Source: Blastococcus saxobsidens
Lineage (GTDB): Bacteria > Actinomycetota > Actinomycetes > Mycobacteriales > Geodermatophilaceae
Length of the DNA stretch: 64,000 nt
Direction: 5' to 3'
Assembly (NCBI RefSeq): GCF_010682065.1
Contig: NZ_JAAGWG010000006.1
Span: 62,001-126,000 of the forward strand
The position numbers were made by a program, and so were the translations under genes. The notes beneath the pieces were generated by a model that saw only the letters and a program-made list of their open reading frames with translations, had not been told where the DNA came from and made no database searches. The stretch's first letter is position 1, and every line of letters begins with the position of its first letter. Shown here piece by piece: positions 25,439 through 33,953 of this stretch.

Positions 25439-26386
25439 GTGCCGCAGCGACCGGAGGAACTGGTCGAGCTGCTCCCCGCGGCGGATCCGTTCCTCGCCCG
25501 GGAATCAGCCGTCACCGACCCGTCGGAGCGCCGCGGGCTGGTGCTCGTGCACGACCTCGGCGGCGACTTCGACGCCGCGTCGGCGGGCAGCCTGGCCGGC
25601 GCCCACCTGCTCGACGCGCTGCCGTCGGAGGTGATCGCCCGCTTCGACTCCGACAGCCTGGTCGACTACCGGGCACGGCGCCCCCGCATGACGTTCAACA
25701 GCGACCACTACGAGGCCTTCGCCACCCCGGAGCTCCAGCTCCACGCCCTCGAGGACGACGCCGGCGAGACCTTCCTCCTGCTGCACGGGACCGAACCCGA
25801 CTACGCCTGGGAGCGGTTCGTGGCCGCCGTCGCGCAGCTGGTCGAGCGGCTCGGCGTCACCTCCGTCGTGGCCCTGCAGGCGATCCCCATGCCGGTGCCG
25901 CACACCCGCCCGGTCACCGTCACCGCGCACGCGACCCGCCGCCAGCTGATCGAGCCCTATCCCGTGTACTGGGGCGAGATGCGCATCCCCGGCAGCGTCT
26001 CCGCGCTGCTCGAGCTGCGCCTGGGCGAGGCCGGCGTCGATGCGCTGGGCGTGGCCGCGCACGTGCCGCACTACCTGGCGCAGGCCACCTACCCGGCCGC
26101 CTCGCTGACGCTGATCGAGCACCTGGAGCGGCTGACCGGCCTGCGGCTGCCCGGCGAGGCGCTGCGCGAGGCCGCCGAGGCCAACCGCACGGAGATCGAC
26201 GAGCAGATCGCCCGGTCCGCCGACAACACCGCCGTCGTCGCGGCGCTCGAGCAGCAGTACGACTCGTTCACCGCCGCGCGCGAGGGCAGCGACCTGCTGG
26301 GTTCGGGCGGCGAGGTGCCCAGCGCCGACGAGATCGGCGCGGAGTTCGAGCGCTTCCTGGCCGACCAGGACCGCAAGCGCGACTGA
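25439..26386 (+). CDS. PAC2 family (proteasome assembly chaperone-like) protein
   Basis: A 315-residue protein of the PAC2 superfamily, recognised by GGDFDAASAGSLAGAHLLD near the N-terminus, LLLHGTEPDYAWERF in the middle and the helical C-terminus ending FERFLADQDRKRD. In eukaryotes PAC2 proteins help 20S proteasome assembly; actinobacteria have proteasomes, and the bacterial PAC2 proteins may serve a related role, which is inference. GTG 25439 follows AGGAGG. No proteasome genes are in the window. A palindromic repeat element begins 6 bp after the stop. Confidence 0.86.
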   Translation: MPQRPEELVELLPAADPFLARESAVTDPSERRGLVLVHDLGGDFDAASAGSLAGAHLLDALPSEVIARFDSDSLVDYRARRPRMTFNSDHYEAFATPELQLHALEDDAGETFLLLHGTEPDYAWERFVAAVAQLVERLGVTSVVALQAIPMPVPHTRPVTVTAHATRRQLIEPYPVYWGEMRIPGSVSALLELRLGEAGVDALGVAAHVPHYLAQATYPAASLTLIEHLERLTGLRLPGEALREAAEANRTEIDEQIARSADNTAVVAALEQQYDSFTAAREGSDLLGSGGEVPSADEIGAEFERFLADQDRKRD

Positions 26387-26391
26387 GCACA

Positions 26392-26524
26392 TCGCGGTCC
26401 TCCGGACCGCACCGCGGCCACGTGCCGTCCCCCGCTGGGCGGAGCCGATGCGTCGTCCCTACGCGGACCCTCCGGGCCCACTCGGGACGACCGGACGAAC
26501 GGCCAGCGGTCCGGAGGACCGCGA
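26392..26524. repeat. 133-bp MITE-like element with 19-bp terminal inverted repeats
   Basis: The left end TCGCGGTCCTCCGGACCGC (26392-26410) recurs inverted at the right end (26506-26524). Each end is itself a palindrome (GCGGTCC-TCC-GGACCGC). The right part supplies the last about 21 codons of the MFS gene. The left end plus ACCGCGGCCA recurs at 41569, and ACCCTCCGGGCCC also recurs there, so this is a dispersed family. No target-site duplication is evident. Confidence 0.7.
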
Positions 26525-27805
26525 AGTAACGGTCACCGCCAGGGCGGCGGCGCCGAGCAGGCCGACGACGGCGAACATGTAGAAGCCCCACGGGAAGGCG
26601 ATCCCGGCGCCGACCAGCAGCCCGGCGAGGATCGGGCCGACGATCGCGCCGATGCGGCCGGCTCCGGCCGACCAGCCGAGCGCCGTCGCCCGCACCTGCG
26701 GAGGGTGGTTGGCGCTGACCAGTGCGTACACCAGCACCTGCGCGCTGAACACGAAGCAGCCGGTCAGGAACACCATCACGTAGATGCCCGCGAGGGGCAG
26801 TTTGATCGACAGCAGCGCCAGCAGCAGCGCGGCGGCGGCGAACCAGGCCACCCCGGCCCTGCGAGCGCCGATCCGGTCCGCGACGCCACCGGCGACGAGC
26901 AGCCCCGCGACGGCCCCGACGTTGAGGACGGTCAGGAAGGTGAGCTGGGCGCCGAGGTCGTAGCCGGCCTCCCGCATGATCCCCGGCAGCCAGTTGTTCA
27001 GGCCGTAGACCAGCAGCAGGCCCATGAACGAGGTGACGCCGATGGCCACGGTGGTGCGCAGGTACCCGCTGCTGAACAGCGCCCGCAGGGTGGCGGTCGC
27101 CCCGCCCGTGCCGGCCTGCGCGTCGACGGGCGCGGCCGGCTGCTCCAGCTCCAGCCCGTAGCGACGGGCGACGTCCTCGGCCTCCGCGCGACGGCCGTGG
27201 GTGGCCAGGTAGGCGGCCGACTCGGGCAGGTGCCGGAGCATGAGCGGCACCAGGACGAGGGCCGGCAGGGCGCCGATGACGTACATCCAGCGCCAGCCGA
27301 TCGACCCGACCACGACGATGCCGAGCGCCGAGGTGGCCACCGCGCCCACGTGGTAGCCGGTCATCATCGTCGTCGTCGCGCGCCCGCCGCGGGCACCGCG
27401 GCTGAACTCGTTGACCATGGCGATCGCCGTGGGGAGGGCGCCACCGAGCCCGAGGCCGGCCAGGAAGCGCAGCAGGCCGAAGACGAAGGGGTTCGGCGCC
27501 AGCGCGCACAGCGCCGTGAGCGCGGAGAACGCGATGACGGCACCGATCAGCGCCTTGCGGCGGCCCACCAGGTCGGTGAGCGTGCCGATGCTCAACGCGC
27601 CGACCATCATGCCGACCAGGCCGATGGTGATCAGCGCACTCGCCCCGCCGGCGTCCAGGTCCCAGTCCGCCGACAGGCCGCTGAGCGTGGTGGGCACGAC
27701 GACGAGGTCGAAGCCGTCGAGCAGGACGGCGAACCAGCAGAGCGCGGCGACCCAGCCTGCGGCGCGGGCACTGGTGCCACCGGCGGTGGTGGAGGTGGAG
27801 CTCAC
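26459..27805 (-). CDS. AAHS-type MFS transporter (aromatic acid:H+ symporter family)
   Basis: A 448-residue permease with 12 predicted helices. DGFDLVVVPTTL in the first helix carries the DGxD signature of the aromatic acid:H+ symporter group (PcaK/BenK), and GTLTDLVGRRK is the MFS loop-2 motif. GTG 27805 follows CAGGGGA and is chosen over the upstream frame start at 27880. No aromatic catabolic genes are nearby, so the substrate remains open. The C-terminal about 21 residues (SRSSGPLAVRPVVPSGPGG) are encoded by a repeat element, so the native C-terminus was probably replaced. Confidence 0.85.
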   Translation of the reverse strand: MSSTSTTAGGTSARAAGWVAALCWFAVLLDGFDLVVVPTTLSGLSADWDLDAGGASALITIGLVGMMVGALSIGTLTDLVGRRKALIGAVIAFSALTALCALAPNPFVFGLLRFLAGLGLGGALPTAIAMVNEFSRGARGGRATTTMMTGYHVGAVATSALGIVVVGSIGWRWMYVIGALPALVLVPLMLRHLPESAAYLATHGRRAEAEDVARRYGLELEQPAAPVDAQAGTGGATATLRALFSSGYLRTTVAIGVTSFMGLLLVYGLNNWLPGIMREAGYDLGAQLTFLTVLNVGAVAGLLVAGGVADRIGARRAGVAWFAAAALLLALLSIKLPLAGIYVMVFLTGCFVFSAQVLVYALVSANHPPQVRATALGWSAGAGRIGAIVGPILAGLLVGAGIAFPWGFYMFAVVGLLGAAALAVTVTSRSSGPLAVRPVVPSGPGGSA

Positions 27806-27899
27806 GTCGTTCCCCTGCGGTTCAGCGATGGTTGCCCCGAAACGGTAGGGCCCCGCCGCCGTGCCGGCCCGCTCGGGCATCCGCTGGGTGGAACGACAG

Positions 27900-27933
27900 C
27901 GGGCCGCGACCGGGAGATCCCGGTCGCGGCCCG
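27900..27933 (-). terminator. Hairpin terminator after catalase gene
   Basis: CGGGCCGCGACCGGG (27900-27914) pairs perfectly with CCCGGTCGCGGCCCG (27919-27933) around AGAT, 49 bp beyond the catalase stop. Confidence 0.85.
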
Positions 27934-27982
27934 CCGCACGGTGCAGGTGCCGGCGGTCAGCCGGCGAGGTGTCCCCTGGAGG

Positions 27983-29641
27983 TCAGGCGACGACGACGTG
28001 CTCGTTCGGCACGCAGTGGGTCATGACCAGACCCGTGACGTCGCGCGGACCGTTCTTGCCGAGGTTGGCCGCGCGGGCCAGCTCCTCCTCGGACAGCGTC
28101 TGGCTCTGCAGCGGCTCGAGGCCACGCACGTCGTCGGCGGAGATGCCGAGCGCGTCGCCGACCCGCTGACCCCACTCGTCGTCGCACATGAAGAAGTGCC
28201 AGACCATCCGCTCCTGGATCTCGCGGCGGCACTGCTGCAGCGCCCCGACCAGGTTGGTCACCAGGTCGTCCTTCTCCCACTGGTCGGACAGCTGGTAGCG
28301 CTCGCCGGCCTGCTTGTAGTCGTTGGTGCGCGGGATCCGCTTGCGGGTGAGCCGGCCGGTGACGACCGGGCCCTGCTCGTCGTGCGTGGGGTAGGTCGCC
28401 TCACGCAGGCCACCGGTGATCGACGGCTCGTAGTTGACGTGCGGGTTGTCCCCGACGACGTCGCGGCCGTAGGACATCTGGCCGCCCTGCTGGTTGGTCC
28501 GGACGTCCACCTTGGGGCGGTTGACCGGCAGCTGCAGGTAGTTCGGGCCGACGCGGTAGCGCTGGGTGTCGGAGTAGGAGAACGTGCGCCCGACCAGCAT
28601 CTTGTCGTCGGAGAAGTCCAGACCGTCCACCAGCACGCCGGTGCCGAAGGCGATCTGCTCGTTCTCGGAGAAGAAGTCCTCGGGCATCCGGTTCAGGGTC
28701 ATCGTGCCGACCTTGCGGAGCGGGAAGACCTCCTCCGGCCACACCTTGGTGTCGTCCAGCGGGTCGAAGTCGAGCTCGGGGTGCTCGTCGTCGCTCATGA
28801 TCTGCACGTGCAGGTCCCACGACGGGAAGTCGCCGTTGGCGATCGAGTCGTACAGGTCCTTGGTGTGGGCCCCGGTGGTCTGCCCCTGGATCACCGCGCC
28901 GTCGGCTGCGGTGTAGGACTTCACGCCCTGCTTGGGCAGCCAGTGGTACTTCACCAGGACGGTCTCGCCCTGGGCGTTGACCCACTTGTAGGTGTTCACG
29001 CCGAAGCCCTGCATGTGCCGGTAGGAGGCCGGCAGGCCACGGGGGCTGAAGACCAGCGAGACCATGTGCATGGCCTCGGGGGTCTGGCTGAAGAAGTCGA
29101 AGGCACGCTCGGCGACGTTGGCCTCGAAGGTGACCGGGTCCGGCTTCTGCGAGTGGATGAAGTCGGGGAACTTGATCGCGTCGCGGATGAAGAAGACACC
29201 GAGGTTGTTGCCGACGAGGTCCCAGTTGCCGTCCTCGGTGTAGAACTTCACCGCGAAGCCACGGGGGTCGCGGGCCATCTCCGAGGAGTCGCGGCCACCG
29301 GCCACGGTGGAGAACCGCAGCGCGACGTCGGTGCGCTTGCCCTTCTCCTGGAACAGCTTGGCGCGGGTGTACTTCGAGACCGGCTCGTCACCGACGGTGC
29401 CGTCGGCCTCGAAGTAGCCGTAGGCGGTCACGCCGCGGGCGTGCACCACGCGCTCCGGGATGCGCTCCCGGTCGAAGTGGCTGATCTTCTCGAGGAACTG
29501 GTAGTTCTCCAGCGTGGCGGGGCCACGGGCGCCCACGGTGCGCTGGTTCTGGTTGTCGTAGACCGGGTGGCCCTGACGGTTGGTCAGGACCGGCTTGCCG
29601 GCCTGGCTGGGCGCGGTGCCCTGCGATGCGACGTCGGTCAT
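27983..29641 (-). CDS. katA: Monofunctional heme catalase
   Basis: A 552-residue catalase. The distal His68 (ERVVHARG), the catalytic Asn in [12 protein letters not shown] (residues 145-146) and the proximal heme ligand Tyr356 ([10 protein letters not shown]) are all present. Length and sequence match the small/medium clade of true catalases (H2O2 to water and O2, cytosolic). ATG 29641 follows GAGGAGG. The start overlaps the stop of the upstream Fur-family gene by 4 bp, so catalase synthesis is coupled to its regulator, comparable to CatR-CatA of Streptomyces coelicolor (there not an overlapping operon). Confidence 0.95.
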   Translation of the reverse strand: MTDVASQGTAPSQAGKPVLTNRQGHPVYDNQNQRTVGARGPATLENYQFLEKISHFDRERIPERVVHARGVTAYGYFEADGTVGDEPVSKYTRAKLFQEKGKRTDVALRFSTVAGGRDSSEMARDPRGFAVKFYTEDGNWDLVGNNLGVFFIRDAIKFPDFIHSQKPDPVTFEANVAERAFDFFSQTPEAMHMVSLVFSPRGLPASYRHMQGFGVNTYKWVNAQGETVLVKYHWLPKQGVKSYTAADGAVIQGQTTGAHTKDLYDSIANGDFPSWDLHVQIMSDDEHPELDFDPLDDTKVWPEEVFPLRKVGTMTLNRMPEDFFSENEQIAFGTGVLVDGLDFSDDKMLVGRTFSYSDTQRYRVGPNYLQLPVNRPKVDVRTNQQGGQMSYGRDVVGDNPHVNYEPSITGGLREATYPTHDEQGPVVTGRLTRKRIPRTNDYKQAGERYQLSDQWEKDDLVTNLVGALQQCRREIQERMVWHFFMCDDEWGQRVGDALGISADDVRGLEPLQSQTLSEEELARAANLGKNGPRDVTGLVMTHCVPNEHVVVA

Positions 29642-30126
29642 GCTCCTGCTCCTCCTCGGTTGTGGTGCTGTCCAACCTGCGCTGGTGCTGCGGCGCCGGC
29701 GACCCGGCGGTCACCGGCCCGGCAGTTCGAGCAGAGCCCCCAGAACACGACCTCGGCCTCGTCGACGACGAAGCCGGCCGTGTCCGACGGGCTCAGACAT
29801 GGGGCCGCCCCGACGGCGCAGTCGACATCCGCGACCGCGCCGCAGGAACGGCAGACCAGGTGGTGGTGGTTGTCGCCCACCCGCAGCTCGAAGAGCGCGG
29901 GCGCCCCGGCGGGCTCGATGCGGCGGGCGATGCCCGCCGCGACGAAGGCCTTGAGGACCCCGTAGACCGCCTGCGGCGAGAGCGAGGGGTGCTGCTCCCG
30001 CGCGCCGGTGACGATGGCGTCGGCGTCGGCGTGGGGGTGGTCCGCCAGCACGCTCAGCACCGACAGCCGGGGCCGCGTCACGCGCAGCCCGGCCTCCCGC
30101 AGCTGGTGTGCCCAGGTGGTCTCCAT
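29638..30126 (-). CDS. catR: Fur-family peroxide-responsive repressor (CatR/FurA-like)
   Basis: A 162-residue Fur family protein: winged helix in residues 1-85 ([37 protein letters not shown]), a HHH segment at 87-89 and two CxxC pairs, Cys92/Cys95 and Cys132/Cys135, for structural zinc. Actinobacterial homologues next to catalases (CatR, FurA) are peroxide sensors that derepress on oxidation. A 25-bp perfect palindrome 19 bp upstream of the start is the obvious operator. The C-terminal 25 residues are Ala/Gly/His-rich and atypical. Overlaps catalase start by 4 bp (ATGA). Symbol by analogy. Confidence 0.87.
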   Translation of the reverse strand: METTWAHQLREAGLRVTRPRLSVLSVLADHPHADADAIVTGAREQHPSLSPQAVYGVLKAFVAAGIARRIEPAGAPALFELRVGDNHHHLVCRSCGAVADVDCAVGAAPCLSPSDTAGFVVDEAEVVFWGLCSNCRAGDRRVAGAAAPAQVGQHHNRGGAGA

Positions 30127-30144
30127 CGGTGATCATCCAACGCT

Positions 30145-30169
30145 GCTTTCTTGACTGAGTCAAGAAAGC
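30145..30169. promoter_or_regulatory. FurA/CatR operator, 25-bp perfect palindrome
   Basis: Arms GCTTTCTTGACT and AGTCAAGAAAGC surround a central G at 30157. It lies 19-43 bp upstream of the catR start, is strikingly AT-rich for this genome, and contains TTGACT on the plus strand and also on the minus strand, usable as a -35. Confidence 0.85.
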
Positions 30170-30360
30170 GACACGCGCGCGTGCTGCGGGTCACCTCTGC
30201 GGACCCGTGCGCTGACGCCCCGCACCCACGCCCGCCGGAGGCCTCAGACGGCGGGTAGTGCCGGGCGCCAGCGACGTCGAACGGCCGCCGCCGGTCTCGA
30301 CGCGCTCCGGCGGCCAGCCGGGTGCGCTTCCCCGTCCCTGGCGGCAGCCCGTTCTTCCCG

Positions 30361-31879
30361 TCAGAAGGGTGGTGGGGAGTCGTCCGGTGGTGGTCTCGGG
30401 GGCGCCGACAGCGCCGGCTGGTCGTGCGGGTCACGCAGGCCTGGCGGCCGGGTGCTGCGGGTGATCCCGGACGGGGTGGTCACGGTGAGCGTCCCGTCGG
30501 AGGCGAGGACGAAGCGCCAGCCACGGGCGAAGGTCTTGAGCCGATGATGGGTGCGGCACAGGCAGCACAGGTTGTCGCAGCCGGTGCGCCCGCCGCAGTC
30601 GTAGGGAACGACGTGGGCCAGATCGGTCCGCCCGGCCCGCTGGGAGCAGCCGGGGTGGCGGCAGGTGCGGTCAGGCAGCCGGATGAACCGGTCCTGTGCG
30701 GCTGTCCGGTCGTAGCCGGCCACCTCGGGGGGGCATCGCGAGCACCGGGCAGGAGCAGTCGGACTGCGCGCCGTGGTCGGGGCAGTCACGGGCGACCAGG
30801 CGGGCCAGCTCGGCCGGGGTGGCGGTGGCCAGCAGCGCCCCCCTCTCGTCGGTGACCGCCACCGCCATGCTGCCCCCGGGCGGGGCCTGCAGCCCCAGCG
30901 CGCCGATCTGGGTCAGGAGCTCGCGCAGGTGACCTGCGGTGATCGGATGCCCGTCCACCGTCGGCCCGGACTCCGGTTCCGACATTCCCCCAGTGGCACC
31001 TGCGCCGGCGCCTGGGCTCCGCAGTGCCGGGAGCGGCGCCAGCACGGTGACGTGTCCGGTGAACCCCGCACCAGCCGCGCCACGGGGGTCGAGCACCAGA
31101 GCGGCGTGCGCCTCGGCGCGCAGCACCCCGATCGGCCGGTCGTCCCCGGCGGTACGGGCCAGCTGCGCGGCGTGGTCGACCACCGACCACATCGCCGCCG
31201 CCACCGCCACCGCCAGCTCGCTCACCAACGCCGACATGCCATCGGCGGTCGGATACGTGCGCACTCCCGCCCGGCGCTGCGCCTCCCGTCGGCGCCGCTC
31301 CGAGAACTCCTCGTCCGCCGCGATCGCCGCCGCCACCAACCGCTTCCGCAACCGCCCCGACGACAACCCCGGCGCCACCGGCAGCACCTGAGCCACCACC
31401 GCCGCGGCCACCTCGTCGGAGGCGGCCTCCAGCACGTCGGCGAACACCCGCGCCCGGAACCAGTCCAACCGGCCCTCGCCGCTGGCCTGCCACACCGCCG
31501 GCATCCGCTCGACCAGCTGATGGGCATCGGCCAGCACACCGGAGGCGAACGACCGCGAACAGTTCAGCAGCTCCGCCAGCTCGTCGGGCAGGAATTCCGA
31601 CGTTCCCGGCACCGGCGACCCATCCCCGCGACGCCGTGCACCCGGATGACCCGGCGACGGATCATCGACATCGGGCCGCTGCGCCGCCAGGGCCATCACC
31701 AGCTCTGCCTCGTAGGCGGCATCCATCGCCCGCCGGGCCTGCACCCGCTCCAGCTCCGCGGCGATCTCCCCGTCGCTCAGCACCCCCACCGGCAACCGGA
31801 TCACCGACGGCCTGCGCCCCTGCAGCCAGCTCACCAGCGCCCCCTCCCCCGGGGAACGCTCGGCCACCGCTGCTGACAT
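30361..31879 (-). pseudogene. DUF222/HNH endonuclease family (13E12-like), frameshifted
   Basis: From ATG 31879 the DUF222 part (ELLNCSRSFASGVLADAHQL, leading region) reads to about 30734; the C-terminal HNH domain (CRHPGCSQRAGRTDLAHVVPYD, then CRTHHRL) continues in the next frame to 30361. The switch lies at a run of seven G (30727-30733, seven C on the coding strand). With six, the reading VLAMPPEVAGYDRT is seamless and gives a 505-residue protein, so this is either a single-base phase-variation/pseudogene lesion or a sequencing error. Unshifted, the frame runs into an unrelated tail ending at 30671. DUF222/HNH proteins are abundant in actinobacteria; function unsettled. An SOS box lies just upstream. 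Confidence 0.82.
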
Positions 31880-31882
31880 GAC

Positions 31883-31898
31883 CCGAACATACGTTCGA
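31883..31898 (-). promoter_or_regulatory. SOS (LexA) box upstream of DUF222/HNH gene
   Basis: On the minus strand TCGAAC-GTAT-GTTCGG, matching the actinobacterial LexA consensus TCGAAC-N4-GTTCGA except the last base. It begins 4 bp before the ATG. The embedded TATGTT could act as a -10 for a leaderless mRNA, so LexA would block the promoter directly. SOS boxes near 13E12/DUF222 genes are known in mycobacteria. Confidence 0.75.
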
Positions 31899-31971
31899 GG
31901 TGCGACGATTCCCGGCCAGGGATGCGCCCCTACCGACGCCGAGGACCCTGGGCTTCCCGCAGGGTCGGACG

Positions 31972-32901
31972 TCAGACCTCCGGCAGCGGGGCGCGCCGGG
32001 CACCCGCGACGTCGAACAGGTCGCCGTACTCCTCGACGCGGGCGAGCACGTCCTCGGTGGTGAAGCGCAGCGCGGCGGGATCCAGCGAACCCTCCCGCAC
32101 GGCGTCGACCTCGTCCCAGCCGATCGGCGTGGAGACGGTCGCCCCCGCTCGCGCGCGCAGCGAGTACGGCGCCACCGTCGTCTTGGCCGGGTTGTTCTGG
32201 CTCCAGTCGATGAGCACCTTGCCGGGGCGCAGCACCTTCTCCATCCGCCAGACGACGTCGTCGGGGGTCTCGGCCGAGAGCTCCTGGGCCAGCTTCTTGG
32301 CGTACCGGCTCGGGTGGTCCCGGTCGGCGGCCTCGATCGGCGCGTAGACCTGCATGCCCTTGGACCCCGAGGTCTTGACCACCGGGTCCAGCCCGTCGGC
32401 CTCCAGCCGCTGCCCCAGCCGCTCGGCCACTGCACAGCACTCGGCGATGCCGGTCTCCGGACCCGGGTCGAGGTCGAGCACGAGCAGGTCGGGCAGCCCG
32501 GCCTCGCCGTCGGCGTCGACCCGCCACTGCGGGACGTGCACCTCCAGAGCGGCCAGGTTCGCCGCCCAGGCCAGGTCGGCGACGTGCTCCAGCAGCACCA
32601 TGTCGAGGGTCTCGCGCCCGCGTGAGCTGCCGGGACTCGGGACGGTCACCCGACGCACCCACTGGGGGGCGTGCCGCGCGTTGTTCTTCTCGAAGAAGGT
32701 CTGGCCCTCCACGCCGTCGGGCCAGCGCGTGAAGGTGACCGGGCGGCCGGCGACGTGCGGCAGCAGCACCGGCGCGATGCGCACGTAGTAGTCGATGACC
32801 TGGGCCTTGGTGAACCCCACCTCGGGGAAGAGCACCTTGTCCAGGTTCGAGACCGCCAGCTGGCGGCCCGCGATCTCCACCCGCTGCCTGGCCGGGCTCA
32901 T
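31972..32901 (-). CDS. LigD-type NHEJ DNA polymerase domain protein (stand-alone)
   Basis: A 309-residue primase-polymerase (AEP) of the LigD PolDom family, which fills gaps at broken DNA ends. The metal ligands are Asp143 and Asp145 (LDLDPG), and KTSGSKGMQVYAP (176-188) and FFEKN (69-73) are diagnostic. In many bacteria this domain is fused to ligase and nuclease domains; here it stands alone, 76 bp downstream of a separate ligase gene in a ku-ligase-polymerase operon. Start ATG 32901. No phosphoesterase (nuclease) domain is found in the window. Confidence 0.9.
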   Translation of the reverse strand: MSPARQRVEIAGRQLAVSNLDKVLFPEVGFTKAQVIDYYVRIAPVLLPHVAGRPVTFTRWPDGVEGQTFFEKNNARHAPQWVRRVTVPSPGSSRGRETLDMVLLEHVADLAWAANLAALEVHVPQWRVDADGEAGLPDLLVLDLDPGPETGIAECCAVAERLGQRLEADGLDPVVKTSGSKGMQVYAPIEAADRDHPSRYAKKLAQELSAETPDDVVWRMEKVLRPGKVLIDWSQNNPAKTTVAPYSLRARAGATVSTPIGWDEVDAVREGSLDPAALRFTTEDVLARVEEYGDLFDVAGARRAPLPEV

Positions 32902-32904
32902 GGT

Positions 32905-32975
32905 TCGCTCCCTCGGAGCGCTCCGCTCCTCGCTCGTTCCTCGCTGCGATGCTCACTCGCCTGTCCGCTCACGGT
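32905..32975. repeat. Repeat-like intergenic sequence between ligase and polymerase genes
   Basis: A CT-rich spacer with the 12-bp palindrome CGGAGCGCTCCG and reiterated GCTCCTCGCTCGTTCCTCGCTG-like blocks. It looks like a dispersed intergenic repeat, but no second copy is in the window. Confidence 0.35.
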
Positions 32976-32977
32976 GC

Positions 32978-33952
32978 TCACGGCTCGATCACCACGTCGT
33001 CGGGCTCCAGGTCGTCCCGCACGCCCCGCCACGCCGGGTGCCGCAGCCGGTTCTCCGCCGTCCACACGGCGTAGGCCACCTCGCCGACCAGGTCCGGCTC
33101 CACCCACTGCGCATCGCGGGTCACCTCGCGGGGCAGCGCGCCGTGGAACGGCGCGTCCCGTCGCGGGGTGAGCACCCGCTGCAGATCCCGCAGGTGCTGG
33201 TCGCTGAAGCCGGTACCGACGTGCCCCACGTAGACGAGCCGGCCCTCGTCGTCGGGCACGCCGACCAGGAGCGACCCGATCCCGCCGTCGCGCCGTCCCT
33301 GCCCCGGCCGCCAGCCACCCACGACGACGGCCTGGGTGCGGATGTTCTTGATCTTGCGCCAGTCGGGGCTGCGCACGCCCGGCCGGTACGGGGACTCCAG
33401 CCGCTTGGCGACGACTCCCTCGAGACCGTTCTCCTCGCTGGCGGCCAGCACCTCTGCCCCGCCTCCGGGGAACCACGGCGTCGCCACCCAGCGGTTCCCG
33501 GCCAGGCCCAGGGCTGTCAGCCGTTCGCGCCGCTCCGCGTAGGGGCGGGCGCGCAGGTCCTCGCCGTCCCAGGCCAGCAGGTCGAAGACCAGGTAGCTCA
33601 CCGGCCGCGCCGCGGCCAGCCGGGGCACCTCCGGCCCGGTGCGGTGCATCCGGTTCTGCAGGGCGCCGAAGTCCGGTCGGCCGGCGGCGTCCATGAGCAC
33701 GATCTCGCCGTCGACGACTGCGTCGTGCCCGGCCAGGACCGTGGGCAGCCGGCCGACCTCGGGGTACCGGACGGTGATGCCGGTGCCCTTGCGGGAGGTC
33801 AGTGTCAGCTCGCCCCCGCGCACGCCGGCGAGCGCGCGCACCCCGTCCCACTTGAACTCGTACCCCCAGCCGGCGTCCTCGCCGGCCTCGGGCAGCGCCC
33901 CGGGGGTGGCCAGCATCGGCAGCGGGAGGTCGGACGGCTCGAGAGCCGCCAC
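32978..33952 (-). CDS. ATP-dependent DNA ligase, LigD ligase-domain type
   Basis: A 324-residue ligase. The adenylated lysine is Lys34 (EFKWDGVRA, motif I); DGEIV (81-85) is motif III and EGVVAKR (178-184) with WRKIK (198-202) motifs IV and V. The C-terminal OB-fold region starts about residue 205. This is the minimal nick-sealing core without PE or polymerase domain, so the NHEJ ligase function is split among genes. GTG 33952, one base after the Ku stop; operon with Ku upstream. Confidence 0.92.
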   Translation of the reverse strand: MAALEPSDLPLPMLATPGALPEAGEDAGWGYEFKWDGVRALAGVRGGELTLTSRKGTGITVRYPEVGRLPTVLAGHDAVVDGEIVLMDAAGRPDFGALQNRMHRTGPEVPRLAAARPVSYLVFDLLAWDGEDLRARPYAERRERLTALGLAGNRWVATPWFPGGGAEVLAASEENGLEGVVAKRLESPYRPGVRSPDWRKIKNIRTQAVVVGGWRPGQGRRDGGIGSLLVGVPDDEGRLVYVGHVGTGFSDQHLRDLQRVLTPRRDAPFHGALPREVTRDAQWVEPDLVGEVAYAVWTAENRLRHPAWRGVRDDLEPDDVVIEP

Positions 33953-33953
33953 C

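Noticed and set aside
26705..29965. 1086-residue plus-strand open frame
   Set aside because: Antisense to the MFS and catalase genes; catalase motifs prove the minus strand is the coding one.
30361..30789. Separate HNH gene of 142 codons
   Set aside because: Its first 18 codons are out-of-frame sequence of the DUF222 gene; a frameshift of one gene explains both parts better.
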